Positions 27,135 through 36,723 are shown, counted from the stretch's first letter. The stretch is 64,000 nucleotides of DNA from Pedobacter sp. MC2016-05 (GCF_026239735.1 NZ_JAPIVT010000017.1:1-64000), one strand, 5' to 3'. Numbers and translations are program-made. Notes: a model not told the origin generated them from the sequence alone.

Positions 27135-27416
27135 ATGCCTATGGAACGTTACCCCATTTACAAAGGCCTGGAACAGCCCTTAAGTTATAAAGGGCTAAAG
27201 GGAAAATTCATTGGTTGGGGAATAGCCTCACTAGGCTCAGGATTATTTTTTGGCGGACTCATCGGTGCGTTATCGAGCATGTATCTGGGGTTTTTGCTGA
27301 GCATTTTACTCTCGGGTGGACTTTTCAGCTATACCCTGTACCGTCAGAAAGGCGGATTATACAATAAAACAAAGACCAGTGGTTTATTCATACACCAAAA
27401 CAGACTTCGATTATGA
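27135..27416 (+). CDS. traF: TraF (DUF4133) conjugation protein, 93 aa
   Basis: MPMERYPIYKGLEQPLSYKG is a DUF4133 signature, followed by two membrane helices and the ending LYRQKGGLYNKTKTSG. TraF is a VirB3-like small inner-membrane subunit. Its stop overlaps the traG start (ATGA at 27413-27416). The start at 27135 is 5 bp after traE. Confidence 0.85.
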   Translation: MPMERYPIYKGLEQPLSYKGLKGKFIGWGIASLGSGLFFGGLIGALSSMYLGFLLSILLSGGLFSYTLYRQKGGLYNKTKTSGLFIHQNRLRL

Positions 27417-29848
27417 AAACCCATGTTTTTGAGTTGCCTTATCTTGGATACGGCAATTTTGAAGGCGTTGACATGCTCTACACCTCAGCCGGGGATTATT
27501 CAGTAGTCATTCAGATTGAAAATCCTGTTTTGGTGCTCAGTGCGGATGAAAGGGGATACCAGGATTTTCAGGAGCTGCTGATGAAAATCATAAAGGTGAT
27601 CGGGGAGGGTCATCTTTTACAAAAACAGGATGTGTTCATATCCAGGAACTTTCAGTCCCCACCAAGCGGGGAATATCTTCAAAAAGCATATAATGCACAC
27701 TTTGAAGGTCGACCATTCATCGAAATGAGAACTTATCTGGTTCTTACCAAAGTGGTAGACAGGGGAAGATTTTATGTTTTTGATGAAAAATTACTCCACA
27801 GTTTTTCCACCTCAGTCTCCAAAATATTTGATCTTTTACAGCAGGCAGGAAGAGATCCCATGATATTGAAAAAGGCGGAGATTGACCGTTATCTACAACA
27901 ATGCCTCTGCATGGATTTTAGCGGAAACCTGGGCGTAAAAAACAATATCCTTAGCGCAGATCATCAGTTGGAGATCGGAGAAAAGTCGGTTCGCTGTTTA
28001 TCCCTGATTGACAGCGATGCGATGGATTTACCTGCTGCGCTATCTCCATATCAGAAAAAAAGCGATGGTAAGTCCATGCGGGATTTTCCCATGGACAACC
28101 TTTCCTTCCTTCACCAGGTACCGGGAATTGAGTGCATGATTTATAACCAGGTCATTTCCATTCCCTCCCAGCGGGGCATTATCTCCTCGCTCACCCTAAA
28201 GCAAAAGCGGCATGCAGGTATTCCTGATCCTGCTAACCGCCTTTGCGAGCAGGATATCGCGCAATTGCTTTCCGAGGTAGCAAGGGATAATCAGCTTTTA
28301 GTTCATGCTCATTTTAACTGCATGCTCTGCAGCAAGGGCCAGGGGCTTCAGCAGGCTGTAAATTTCGTAGAGTCTTCTCTTTTTTCACTGGGCATTATTC
28401 CCAGCAGAAACGCCTACAATCAGCTTGAGCTCTTCAGGGCATCATTACCGGCGAATGCATCTGCCTTAAAAAAGTATGACCTGGCGCTGCTCAGCGCCAA
28501 AGCTGCAGCCTGCCTGTTTTTCAAAGAAAGGCAGTCAAGGAGCGAAGATTCCAGATTTTTAATCCGCTTCACCGACAGGCGGGGAATTCCCATCAACATT
28601 GACCCTGCAGACCTGCCGATGAGCAGCGGAAGAATTTCCAACCGATCTAAGTTTGTTCTGGGCGGATCAGGCTCAGGAAAGTCTTTTTTCATGAATAGCC
28701 TGGTGGAACAGTACCTGCTTTATAATATGGATGTGGTGATCGTGGATACCGGGCATTCCTATAGCGGACTTTGTGCCTACTATAAGGGAAGGTATCTGAC
28801 CTACTCTGAACAGGAGCCGATAACGATGAATCCCTTTGCCTTTAAAGCATCGGAATATAATATCGAAAAGCGCGATTTTTTAAAGACACTTATCTTTCTG
28901 CTTCTAAAGGGGGTAAATGGCGAGGTATCAGCGGTAGAGGACAGCATCATTTCCAGCGTCATCTCTTCCTTTTATGCCCTTCATTTTAGCGCAGGTGAGG
29001 CAAAGAGCGAACTCAACTTTGATGCTTTTTATTTTTATTCCATTCAGAGGATACGCGAAATCTGCGCCAAGGATCATGTCGGTTTTGATGTGGATGCTTA
29101 CCGCTTTGTGCTCAGGAAGTTTTGTCTGGGTGAAGAATTTGGTCTGCTGCTGAACCTGGCTACAGATTCTTCACTGTTGGAAGAAAAGCTCATTGTTTTT
29201 GAGATTGATGCGATCCGTGAACATAAGGTGCTTTTTCCTATCGTCACGCTGATTATCATGGATGTTTTTCTGCAAAAAATGAGACTCAGGGATCATCAGC
29301 GCAAGGCGCTGATTTTGGAAGAAGCCTGGAAAGCGATCGCATCTGAACTAATGGCCTCTTATCTGGTATACATGTATAAAACGGTGAGAAAGTTTTATGG
29401 CGAGGCGATCGTAGTAACCCAGGAACTCGAAGACATCATTTCCAGTCCAACAGTCAAAAACAGCATTATCGCCAATTCCGATACCATCTGTCTGCTTGAC
29501 CAGGGCAAATTCCGGGATGACTATACCAAAGTCGCTGCGCTGCTTTCTTTAAATGAAACCGAACAGAAAAAAATCTTTACCATCAATTCCCTGGATAATA
29601 AGTCTGCCCGCTCAAGGTTCAAGGAAGTTTACATCAAACGGGGCAGCACCGGAGAGGTGTATGGGGTGGAGGTTTCGCTCAGGCAGTACATGACTTTTTC
29701 TACCGAGAAGCCTGAAAAGCGAGCGCTTGAATTTTACTTAGCGCATCATGGAAACTATCAGGATGCGCTGGATGCTTTTATTTTGGATCAGGAAAGATCA
29801 GGCCTTTCTTTAAATGAATTTATCAACCAAGTCAATACCCTTTCGTGA
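27413..29848 (+). CDS. traG: TraG, VirB4-like conjugation ATPase, 811 aa
   Basis: A full-length VirB4-type ATPase. Walker A is KFVLGGSGSGKSFFMNSLVE near residue 420, Walker B is KALILEEAWKAIAS near 640, and VVTQELEDIISSPTVKNSII follows as in VirB4/TraG. The start MKTHVFELPYLGYGNFEG and 'YTSAGDYSVVIQIENP' match TraG of Bacteroides-type transposons. It powers assembly and substrate movement at the inner membrane. It overlaps traF and the following gene. Confidence 0.92.
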   Translation: MKTHVFELPYLGYGNFEGVDMLYTSAGDYSVVIQIENPVLVLSADERGYQDFQELLMKIIKVIGEGHLLQKQDVFISRNFQSPPSGEYLQKAYNAHFEGRPFIEMRTYLVLTKVVDRGRFYVFDEKLLHSFSTSVSKIFDLLQQAGRDPMILKKAEIDRYLQQCLCMDFSGNLGVKNNILSADHQLEIGEKSVRCLSLIDSDAMDLPAALSPYQKKSDGKSMRDFPMDNLSFLHQVPGIECMIYNQVISIPSQRGIISSLTLKQKRHAGIPDPANRLCEQDIAQLLSEVARDNQLLVHAHFNCMLCSKGQGLQQAVNFVESSLFSLGIIPSRNAYNQLELFRASLPANASALKKYDLALLSAKAAACLFFKERQSRSEDSRFLIRFTDRRGIPINIDPADLPMSSGRISNRSKFVLGGSGSGKSFFMNSLVEQYLLYNMDVVIVDTGHSYSGLCAYYKGRYLTYSEQEPITMNPFAFKASEYNIEKRDFLKTLIFLLLKGVNGEVSAVEDSIISSVISSFYALHFSAGEAKSELNFDAFYFYSIQRIREICAKDHVGFDVDAYRFVLRKFCLGEEFGLLLNLATDSSLLEEKLIVFEIDAIREHKVLFPIVTLIIMDVFLQKMRLRDHQRKALILEEAWKAIASELMASYLVYMYKTVRKFYGEAIVVTQELEDIISSPTVKNSIIANSDTICLLDQGKFRDDYTKVAALLSLNETEQKKIFTINSLDNKSARSRFKEVYIKRGSTGEVYGVEVSLRQYMTFSTEKPEKRALEFYLAHHGNYQDALDAFILDQERSGLSLNEFINQVNTLS

Positions 29849-30510
29849 TGAAAAAACAACTTTATATACTTCTTTTTAGCGGTATCCCAACCTTGCTCAG
29901 CGCCCAGATCTATGTAGATCCGAGCACGTCTGCGGCAATGGCCAGCCATTCAGTTCTGATCAATTCCCAGTTGAACAGCAGCAATGAAAAGCTCACCCTG
30001 CTGCAACGTGCGCAGCTGAGCGTAGCTGCGGAACTTGCGATCGCCAATGATCTGCAGAGCAGGATATACCGCGGGCTTACCGAGGTATCCTCCGCGCTAA
30101 GCAGTCTGCTGGCCGTGAAAGATATTTACGAAATCACCGAGGATATTTTTCTCGATGGGAAAAAAGCAATGAATATTGCAGCGAAAAATCCTGCATTGCT
30201 TCTTTTTGCACAGCAGGGAGCCGAAGAATTTCATGCCAGGGCGCTGCGCCTGTCAGCTGAGGTAAGCGGTTTTGTACTCCATGGATCCAAAGATAATCTC
30301 ATGGATGCGGGTGAACGCTCCCGGATGCTTGCAAAGATTGTAACTGAGCTTTCTATTCTTCGGGGCGTGATTTACGGAATTTACAGGGGCATGTACTGGG
30401 CATCGGTGCGCGGATTCTGGAATTCGGTAAATCCCTATTCGGGATTTATAAACGTGGATAAGCGAATTGCCGATGAGGTGCTTTCCAAAAGTAAACTTAT
30501 CAAAAAATGA
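29848..30510 (+). CDS. Exported conjugation-cluster protein (VirB5/TraI-like position), paralogue 1
   Basis: The start ATG at 29848 overlaps the traG TGA (TGATG). A GTG one codon earlier is the alternative. A signal peptide ends near LLSAQ. The body is long amphipathic helices (SQLNSSNEKLTLLQRAQLSV, TEVSSALSSLLAVKDIYEIT), ending in NPYSGFINVDKRIADEVLSK. Exported helical proteins after TraG occupy the place of VirB5/TraI in related elements. The 31159 product is a close relative (LLLFAEQ, NPFKDFLNTDRRLA) and the 30507 product a distant one. Confidence 0.65.
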   Translation: MKKQLYILLFSGIPTLLSAQIYVDPSTSAAMASHSVLINSQLNSSNEKLTLLQRAQLSVAAELAIANDLQSRIYRGLTEVSSALSSLLAVKDIYEITEDIFLDGKKAMNIAAKNPALLLFAQQGAEEFHARALRLSAEVSGFVLHGSKDNLMDAGERSRMLAKIVTELSILRGVIYGIYRGMYWASVRGFWNSVNPYSGFINVDKRIADEVLSKSKLIKK

Positions 30511-31157
30511 AGTCGGGGGGATTTATGTTTTTGCTGATGGCAATCAGCTGTTCCTGCTTTTCGCAGGTGAATGTTGCCCTGCTTCATCAGCTCATTGATA
30601 ACAGCCGCTCAGAGCATTCCCGCCAGAGCGAACTGCGCGATAAGCAAGGGTTGTCCGCGGCAATTGAGCAGAGCAATAATCTTCAGCAGGGATGGCTGAA
30701 GACCACTTACCGCAACAACGCAAAACGGTTTTCGGCCATCGGACTCACTATTGATGCTGTTCAGATCGGGCAGGAAGCGCTTCCGTTGATTTCCAAAATC
30801 GCTGCTGAGCAGAGAACGGTTTTATCGCTCTGCGCGGATGACCCGCTGCTGATCGTTCTAGCTATGGAAACCCAGGCAGATCTTGTAGATCGGTCAGTTA
30901 AACTGCTGAACTACCTGTATGGAATTTCTCTGAGCATAGGGCAGATCAATGCCATGGAGCGGGCTGACCGGCGTATTCTTTCGGGCTTTGTGGTGAGCGA
31001 GCTCAGGACTGTTTCGCTCATGCTGTCCGGATTAAGCACTGCCCTGAAATCTGCAAGGAAAAAACTCCGTTCCCGCGGGCCTGTATTTTCTGATACTGGC
31101 AAAAAGGAAAGGCAATTGATCGATCAGATTCTCTCCCGGATAAAGCAACTCAAATAA
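30507..31157 (+). CDS. Exported conjugation-cluster protein, divergent paralogue 2, 216 aa
   Basis: Starts in an ATGA overlap with the previous gene. Signal peptide MKSGGFMFLLMAISCSCFSQ, then helices such as LHQLIDNSRSEHSRQSEL and LLNYLYGISLSIGQINAMER. Similar length and helix pattern to its two neighbours, and a C-terminal RQLIDQILSRIKQL, but sequence identity looks low. Probably a periplasmic component or adaptor of the mating channel, by position. Confidence 0.55.
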   Translation: MKSGGFMFLLMAISCSCFSQVNVALLHQLIDNSRSEHSRQSELRDKQGLSAAIEQSNNLQQGWLKTTYRNNAKRFSAIGLTIDAVQIGQEALPLISKIAAEQRTVLSLCADDPLLIVLAMETQADLVDRSVKLLNYLYGISLSIGQINAMERADRRILSGFVVSELRTVSLMLSGLSTALKSARKKLRSRGPVFSDTGKKERQLIDQILSRIKQLK

Positions 31158-31158
31158 T

Positions 31159-31827
31159 ATGAGACATTTATGGACACTACTGGTCTTCCCATTGCTTTTG
31201 GGAAAATCCAGCTGGGCACAAACGGTGGTTTTTGATAAAGATCACTTCGCTATTGTGAATGAAAACGGCTTTGCACGGATATCTTCGGAAATGATGATGC
31301 AGGTCAAAATCGATGAGATGAATCAAAGTCTTAAAAACATTAAAATCAATACCTCGGCGCTGGTTTTGAGCCAACAGCTCATTTACCGCTCGCTCACCCA
31401 GGTTGATCAGGGCCTCAAAACTGCGCTGGCGGTAAAAGAGATCTCTGCTTTGAGTGGTGAAATCTTTTCCGCCTCGCAGGAGATGGTCGGTTTTGCCTCC
31501 CGCCATCCTCATCTTTTACTTTTCGCAGAGCAGGTTTCTTCTCAGCTAAAAGACAGGGGGCTCAGGCTGGTAAAGGAAGTATCCCAGCTGGCATTAAAGG
31601 AGGGCGAAAATTTACTGCTGAACTTTGAAAGGCGTGATGCACTTATAAAAAAGATTTCACTTGAATTAAAGCTCATCCGGGCTTTGGTCTTTTCCCTGCA
31701 CAAGACCATGTTCTGGGCTGCCCAGCGCTCCTTTATTATGCACATCAACCCCTTTAAGGATTTTCTCAACACCGATCGAAGGCTCGCCGGGCAAATTATT
31801 TTAAACTATAAAACGCTAAAAAGATGA
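31159..31827 (+). CDS. Exported conjugation-cluster protein, paralogue 3, 222 aa
   Basis: Signal peptide MRHLWTLLVFPLLLGKSSWA. It matches the 29848 product through the middle and end: SLTQVDQGLKTALAVKEISA parallels LTEVSSALSSLLAVKDIYEI, and HINPFKDFLNTDRRLAGQII parallels SVNPYSGFINVDKRIADEVL. Three related genes in a row suggests a hetero-oligomeric exported component made by duplication. Stop overlaps the next gene (ATGA). Confidence 0.65.
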   Translation: MRHLWTLLVFPLLLGKSSWAQTVVFDKDHFAIVNENGFARISSEMMMQVKIDEMNQSLKNIKINTSALVLSQQLIYRSLTQVDQGLKTALAVKEISALSGEIFSASQEMVGFASRHPHLLLFAEQVSSQLKDRGLRLVKEVSQLALKEGENLLLNFERRDALIKKISLELKLIRALVFSLHKTMFWAAQRSFIMHINPFKDFLNTDRRLAGQIILNYKTLKR

Positions 31828-32594
31828 AATTAACAATTTTGTGTTTAACCCTGTTTTCACTCAGCCTGGGTTTGAACGCCCAGATGAAAATCCGCGACGG
31901 TGCGATCATCAATCAGCAGGAGCGGATGGTATTCAAATCATGGGACCGAAACAAGTTTACCCCTACCTCGGGGTTTTTGGGGCTCAATCCGCTTTACTGG
32001 ATGACCTGGGGGCTTCATCCCAATTATCCAAAGCAGGATCTCAGGCCGCTGGGTCCTGTAGGGCCGCAGACCACGCGCTTAGCACTGGCAATCGCTATGG
32101 GAGTTTCAACGCAGGCTTATAAAAAGCATTCCGATACCCTCGCCCAGACCTCAGCGGCGAATTATGCGGCCTATTCACCTTCGCTATCCGATCTTGACCC
32201 ATTGTGGTCCCTGTATTATTCGGGCGAATTTTCCGCCTTTTCCGCCGATTATACCAAAAGGTTTCGCGGTCTTGGCCCCAGGGAAATCGCCTACCTGAAT
32301 TCCAGCGGGTTAAGCCTGTGGTATGATGAGCAGTATGCCTCTTTGTCTGAGCGCCTTTCCCTGGTCAGAAGTCTGCCTATGGAAAGGGGATCCAGAATCC
32401 TTTCCTATCACCGGCTATTACTGGAACACCGAAAGCTCCGGGCAGCCTGGGAGGATAAAAAAAGCCATTGCAGAAGCTATTTAAATCTCTCCGTTGCTAA
32501 AGAAAAGGTGAAAACAAGAGAAACTGCCATAAGCCAAAGCGCTAAAAGCGATATCGAAATAGCAAACAAAATTCTTAAAAATTCGAAATTATGA
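31824..32594 (+). CDS. Conjugation-cluster exported protein, 256 aa
   Basis: A signal peptide (MKLTILCLTLFSLSLGLNAQ) and a mature domain with GFLGLNPLYWMTWGLHPNYP and LRPLGPVGPQTTRLALAIAM, recurrent in this position in Sphingobacteriaceae tra clusters as far as I recall, though I cannot give a secure family number. The C-terminal third is charged helices. It overlaps both neighbours by 4 bp, so it is co-translated with the channel proteins. Confidence 0.5.
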   Translation: MKLTILCLTLFSLSLGLNAQMKIRDGAIINQQERMVFKSWDRNKFTPTSGFLGLNPLYWMTWGLHPNYPKQDLRPLGPVGPQTTRLALAIAMGVSTQAYKKHSDTLAQTSAANYAAYSPSLSDLDPLWSLYYSGEFSAFSADYTKRFRGLGPREIAYLNSSGLSLWYDEQYASLSERLSLVRSLPMERGSRILSYHRLLLEHRKLRAAWEDKKSHCRSYLNLSVAKEKVKTRETAISQSAKSDIEIANKILKNSKL

Positions 32595-33718
32595 GCTTAC
32601 TGAATTTTTCCAAACTGGTGCCCATACTCCAGGTTGAGGTTCCGGGATCTTTCAAGGATACCTTCAATTTTCTGCAGGGCAATGGGGTGTATGAGGAAGG
32701 GATGATGCACTTTTTAAAGGGCATGAAGGAAACCATCTGGACCCATTACGATGTGTTCCTGGCCGATGCTCAGGCCTTATGCGCGATATTGATGCTGATT
32801 TACTTTGCCATTATCTGTTACGGGATGATTTCGGGAGATAAAAAACTAGAAGTGATGCCCTTACTGCGTCCTTTTGGGCTGGTGATGGTCATTTTGTGGT
32901 GGCCAGCTTTCACTAAAGTTATCGCCTATCCCGGAGCGTTGGTAGAAAACCGCACCGAACAGCTTTTTGATGGCAGTCAAAGCCATATCAATGACCTTCG
33001 GATGCAGCGGGCAAAGCTGATGGTGGATGTGTCCGATGCACTTTTTAAGCTCCAGGCCAGTACCGAAATTGCGAAAAGCGAAGCGGATACCTGGTATGAA
33101 AATGCGTGGGAATCTGTAAAGAGTTCGGTAAAGGAAGGCTTTTCCCAGGTCTGGAATCCGGTAGTGGAAATGCGCAACCGCCTGCAGGTGGGCCTTCAGC
33201 TATTGGCCAGCTCGCTTTTGGAAACCATGGCCATCTGGATTTTAAGGATCAGCGTCTATGTGATTTTTATTGTGCAGATCATCTTTTCAACCATCCTGAT
33301 CATCCTCGGGCCTTTCTCGGTAGCGGCAAGTATTCTGCCCGCTTTCCGGCAGTCTTTTACCGAATGGATCGCAAGGTTTGTTTCAGTAAGCCTGTATTCA
33401 GGGATTGCTTATCTGGTCATGTATGTCGCATCCCTTTTTCAGCAGTATGCGCTGGAAGCTGAAATTCTGCGCTATAGCGAGCTGCTCAGCGGGGAGGGAG
33501 AAAGCATTGAAAAATTGAGCTGGTTTGCCGCCAACGGGGTACTCTCCTTTGGAATGGTGATCATTACCTTTATCATTGGCGCGATCACCATGTTTACCGT
33601 TCCGAGTATTTCTACCTGGATTGTGAGCACTTCAGGGGTAAGTTCAGCGGCGAGCGCAATGGGCAGCGGCGCCACCAGAATCAGCAGTATGGCCACTAGC
33701 GCAGTAGGAGGTATGTGA
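32591..33718 (+). CDS. traJ: TraJ, VirB6-like polytopic membrane protein, 375 aa
   Basis: Several membrane helices are evident: ALCAILMLIYFAIICYGMIS, LRPFGLVMVILWWPAFTKVI, IWILRISVYVIFIVQIIFST, IARFVSVSLYSGIAYLVMYV and VLSFGMVIITFIIGAITMFT. They surround a large soluble loop. TraJ of Bacteroides-type elements has this length and the ILGPFSVAASILPAFRQSFT segment typical of it. It forms the inner-membrane part of the mating channel. ATGA overlap with the preceding gene. Confidence 0.85.
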   Translation: MSLLNFSKLVPILQVEVPGSFKDTFNFLQGNGVYEEGMMHFLKGMKETIWTHYDVFLADAQALCAILMLIYFAIICYGMISGDKKLEVMPLLRPFGLVMVILWWPAFTKVIAYPGALVENRTEQLFDGSQSHINDLRMQRAKLMVDVSDALFKLQASTEIAKSEADTWYENAWESVKSSVKEGFSQVWNPVVEMRNRLQVGLQLLASSLLETMAIWILRISVYVIFIVQIIFSTILIILGPFSVAASILPAFRQSFTEWIARFVSVSLYSGIAYLVMYVASLFQQYALEAEILRYSELLSGEGESIEKLSWFAANGVLSFGMVIITFIIGAITMFTVPSISTWIVSTSGVSSAASAMGSGATRISSMATSAVGGM

Positions 33719-34338
33719 TGATTGTAAAAAACATAGAAGAAAAGATCCGCCTGGCGACCAGGCTGTCGCTTTTAAGCTTCATCCTGGCTTTCGCCATTTG
33801 CTTTACGGTAAGCATCTATGCCTATCGGCAGGTTTCGGATTCCAGAAAATCCATCTATGTACTGCAGGACGGAAACAGCCCGGTACTGGCCAGGAGAACA
33901 GATCTTGAAATTAACAGGGGAGCGGAATACAGGGCACATATTGCCAGGTTTCATTCTCTGTTTTTTTCTTTGATACCCGATGAGAATTTCATTGAGTCCC
34001 AGATGCGCCAGGCGATGTATCTCATTGATGAAAGCGGAGCCCAGCAGTACAATAACTTAAAAGAAAGAAATTTTTTCAGTTCGGTTCTTTCCTCCTCCGC
34101 GGTGCTTACCATTCATATGGATTCGATCACTTTGGATGAAAAAAAAGGATATTTTAAGTATTATGCTACCCAGCGCATCGACCGCAGAAGCGCAGTTACC
34201 CTGCGCTCACTGGTCACAGAAGGCCACTTGCGGGATCTACCTTCCAGATCAGAAAATAATCCACATGCGGTGCTGATCACTTCCTGGAAAACCCTGGAAA
34301 ATGCCGACAGGTCCACCGTAGAGAAAAACCCATTATAG
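33718..34338 (+). CDS. traK: TraK, VirB8-like membrane protein, 206 aa
   Basis: The ATG at 33718 overlaps the traJ TGA (TGATG). A GTG at 33715 is the alternative. One N-terminal helix (LSLLSFILAFAICFTVSIYA) is followed by a periplasmic domain: HIARFHSLFFSLIPDENFIE, MYLIDESGAQQYNNLKERNF and SITLDEKKGYFKYYATQRID, all TraK signatures. VirB8-like proteins link inner-membrane and outer parts of the channel. Confidence 0.87.
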   Translation: MIVKNIEEKIRLATRLSLLSFILAFAICFTVSIYAYRQVSDSRKSIYVLQDGNSPVLARRTDLEINRGAEYRAHIARFHSLFFSLIPDENFIESQMRQAMYLIDESGAQQYNNLKERNFFSSVLSSSAVLTIHMDSITLDEKKGYFKYYATQRIDRRSAVTLRSLVTEGHLRDLPSRSENNPHAVLITSWKTLENADRSTVEKNPL

Positions 34339-34346
34339 TTTAGCTT

Positions 34347-34718
34347 ATGAAAGACAACATTTTTTCTTCTGCTTTTAGCAGCGCTCTTGCCTCGCGCCTG
34401 CATTTTGTTGGAAAATATCTAACGCTTGCTGCAAGACGGTATCCCAGAAGTATTGTTACGGGCATGATTATACTGATGGTCTTATCTGCAGCGCTGAGTT
34501 TTACACTCATGCGGGCCGGGGAACCCTCCACATCTTTTTCTGCAAAGATCGCTCAATATCCCGGAACTCCTCCCAAGATAAGTCCAAGTGCACTACTCGA
34601 GGTGTTAGCCTTACAGTCCGAGCTTAAATCATTCGCTGATAAAGATGAGCCAGGCCCCCTGGACAGTCTCCGGATGGAGCAGATTTTAAAAAGAATCCAG
34701 CAACTCAATCAAAATTGA
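34347..34718 (+). CDS. TraL-like small membrane protein, 123 aa
   Basis: Lies where traL is found, between traK and traM. One membrane helix (SIVTGMIILMVLSAALSFTL) with a basic N-terminal cytoplasmic part and a periplasmic tail ending in a helix (DSLRMEQILKRIQQLNQN). The name is by position and shape, as TraL proteins vary greatly. Confidence 0.6.
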   Translation: MKDNIFSSAFSSALASRLHFVGKYLTLAARRYPRSIVTGMIILMVLSAALSFTLMRAGEPSTSFSAKIAQYPGTPPKISPSALLEVLALQSELKSFADKDEPGPLDSLRMEQILKRIQQLNQN

Positions 34719-34724
34719 CCACAA

Positions 34725-35879
34725 ATGAAATCCATAAACCTTAAGCAGCCCCGCTACGTAATCCCATTGATCTGTCTGCCTTTTATATTACTGCTATTTT
34801 ATGTCTTCCGGATTTATGCGGCGGGTCAAAGTGTGGCTTCTGATGATCCCGCCCTGCAAAGCGAAATCTCTGCAGTTGCCCCAGCGGTTTCCGGTAAAGC
34901 GATAGAAGATAAGCTACAGGCTTATAAGCAGCGATATAAAAAAGGCGATGGCTATACCGCTTTAGCTACTATTGATCCAGAGGGTCTCCCGCTAGAGGAG
35001 CAGGGATCCCTTTACAACCAAAAAGAAAAGCAGATGCTTGATTCTATCAGTGCGGCCTTAAAATCCCAGAAGCAGCGTTACATGGCGCCGGATCTGCAAG
35101 AGCGGACCGGTTATCGGCAGCGCCAAGCCATCACAGATGCTGAAAAGCTAAACCAGGTTTTCTCCCCGATTGGTACCAAAGAATACAAACCAGTTCCTTC
35201 CTCAGACCCGATGAGGATTTTTCGGCAGCAGATGGCTATTGTGGACAGTATGAATAAAGCTGCTGTTTCTTCAGCTTCTGCGACATCTTCCCCTGTAAAA
35301 TCAAAAAACAAAGCCATTCCGGCAGATACGACCAGGCCGCTACAGGTGAAGTTATCAACGGGGTTATCCATAGATCCATACACGATCAGGGCCGAAGAAA
35401 ACAAGGGAACTTTTATCCAGGCCATGATCGGCGAATCGCTTACCGGATTTTCCGGATCCAGGGTGAGCGTTCGCCTTGCCAGTCCGGTAAGGGTGGGAAG
35501 CAGAGAAATCAAAGCTGGAACCACCATTTATGCGATCATCAGCGGCTTTGCTTCCCAAAGGGTGAATCTGAGTATTTCTTCCATTTTTTATCAGGGGGAG
35601 ATATTGCCCGTAAAGCTTGAAGTATATGATATGGACGGAATAAAGGGGGTTTATATTCCTTCTTCTATTTACCGGGAATTCAGCAGGGAACTTTCCAGTA
35701 GCGCAGTTTCGGGCATCGACATGGATTCTTCTTCTGAAAAGAACCAACAGATCATGAGCCTGCTCGGCAGGATGTTTCAATCCACTACCGGGGCGCTCAA
35801 TAAACTCATCCGATCAAACAAGGCCCGTATCCGTTATCCCTCAATGCTTTACCTGGTCGATCAATCCAATCACAAATAA
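34725..35879 (+). CDS. traM: TraM conjugation protein, 384 aa
   Basis: One membrane helix near the start (RYVIPLICLPFILLLFYVFR), a long low-complexity linker, then the conserved C-terminal domain: FLTIRAEENKGTFIQAMIGE-like start, KAGTTIYAIISGFASQRVNL, SISSIFYQGEILPVKLEVYD, GIKGVYIPSSIYREFSRE. These are TraM signatures. TraM is the VirB10-like bridging protein of this transfer system. Placed 6 bp after the traL-like gene. Confidence 0.88.
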   Translation: MKSINLKQPRYVIPLICLPFILLLFYVFRIYAAGQSVASDDPALQSEISAVAPAVSGKAIEDKLQAYKQRYKKGDGYTALATIDPEGLPLEEQGSLYNQKEKQMLDSISAALKSQKQRYMAPDLQERTGYRQRQAITDAEKLNQVFSPIGTKEYKPVPSSDPMRIFRQQMAIVDSMNKAAVSSASATSSPVKSKNKAIPADTTRPLQVKLSTGLSIDPYTIRAEENKGTFIQAMIGESLTGFSGSRVSVRLASPVRVGSREIKAGTTIYAIISGFASQRVNLSISSIFYQGEILPVKLEVYDMDGIKGVYIPSSIYREFSRELSSSAVSGIDMDSSSEKNQQIMSLLGRMFQSTTGALNKLIRSNKARIRYPSMLYLVDQSNHK

Positions 35880-35889
35880 TACTTATCTG

Positions 35890-36711
35890 ATGAAAAATCT
35901 AACAATATTTCTTGTTGCCCATCTTTTGCTGCTGAGCTATTATAGCCATGGCCAGAACATCAAAACGCTTCCTGTGCTTTGGCTCGGCCCATCGGCATCT
36001 ATTCACCTCAGGTCTCCCGAGCCCATCAGCTATGTGGATCTGCCCATAGGCATGTTAAGCGGAGATCTGCCATTAAAAAACCTGCTGCGTTTGCGACTGG
36101 ATAAAAGTTTTACCCCTTCTGACAGAAAAAATCTTGGGGTACTTACCCTTACCGGAGAGCATTTTTTAGCGCAGTACCAGCTCATCTATTCAGATTCTCC
36201 CGAACTTACCCATCCCACCCAGGTTGAGATATTGCCCAAAGACATGGTGCCGCTTTTGCCATCCGATCAGTCTCTTTCTACTCCCCAGATGAAGCAAAAG
36301 GCGCTTGCGCTATTGTCCGGCAAGGTAAAAAAACCAGTTCTTCAGCGCTTCTCACAGGGAATCGGTTTGCAGCTTAACCGGATCGCTAGCGCAGGAGATC
36401 TTATTTTTCTAGATCTCACACTGACCAATGATACTCATATTGGCTATGAGATCGAGCAGGTCAGTTTTACCATCGAGGATAAAAAGATATCCCGATCCAC
36501 AAACTTTCAACAGTTTTCAATGCTCCCCAAGTTCGTGTTAAACCCTGCTGATCACTTTGATAAAAGCCATAGGAACATTTATGTGTTACCAAAGGCCGTT
36601 TTTTCTCCCTCTAAACAGCTCGTGGTTACTGTCAGTGAAAAGCAGCCCAGTTCCCGTCAGGTGAGTTTAGCATTATCCTATGGCAAGCTGCTGGGAGCAG
36701 ACAGTTTTTAA
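35890..36711 (+). CDS. traN: TraN (DUF4138) conjugation protein, 273 aa
   Basis: Signal peptide MKNLTIFLVAHLLLLSYYSHGQ, then YVDLPIGMLSGDLPLKNLLR and TGEHFLAQYQLIYSDSPE, with GIGLQLNRIASAGDLIFLDL and NPADHFDKSHRNIYVLPKA, DUF4138/TraN signatures. TraN is the VirB9-like outer component that pairs with TraM. The adjacent order traM-traN is conserved. Confidence 0.87.
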   Translation: MKNLTIFLVAHLLLLSYYSHGQNIKTLPVLWLGPSASIHLRSPEPISYVDLPIGMLSGDLPLKNLLRLRLDKSFTPSDRKNLGVLTLTGEHFLAQYQLIYSDSPELTHPTQVEILPKDMVPLLPSDQSLSTPQMKQKALALLSGKVKKPVLQRFSQGIGLQLNRIASAGDLIFLDLTLTNDTHIGYEIEQVSFTIEDKKISRSTNFQQFSMLPKFVLNPADHFDKSHRNIYVLPKAVFSPSKQLVVTVSEKQPSSRQVSLALSYGKLLGADSF

Positions 36712-36723
36712 GCGGCCAGATCT

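Noticed and set aside
33106..33462. Second frame inside traJ (118 codons)
   Set aside because: Chance frame within a well-supported gene on the same strand, Gly/Pro-rich from the shifted reading of membrane helices.
35364..35780. Long minus-strand frames opposite traM (138 codons each)
   Set aside because: Antisense shadows of a strongly supported traM. No family features.
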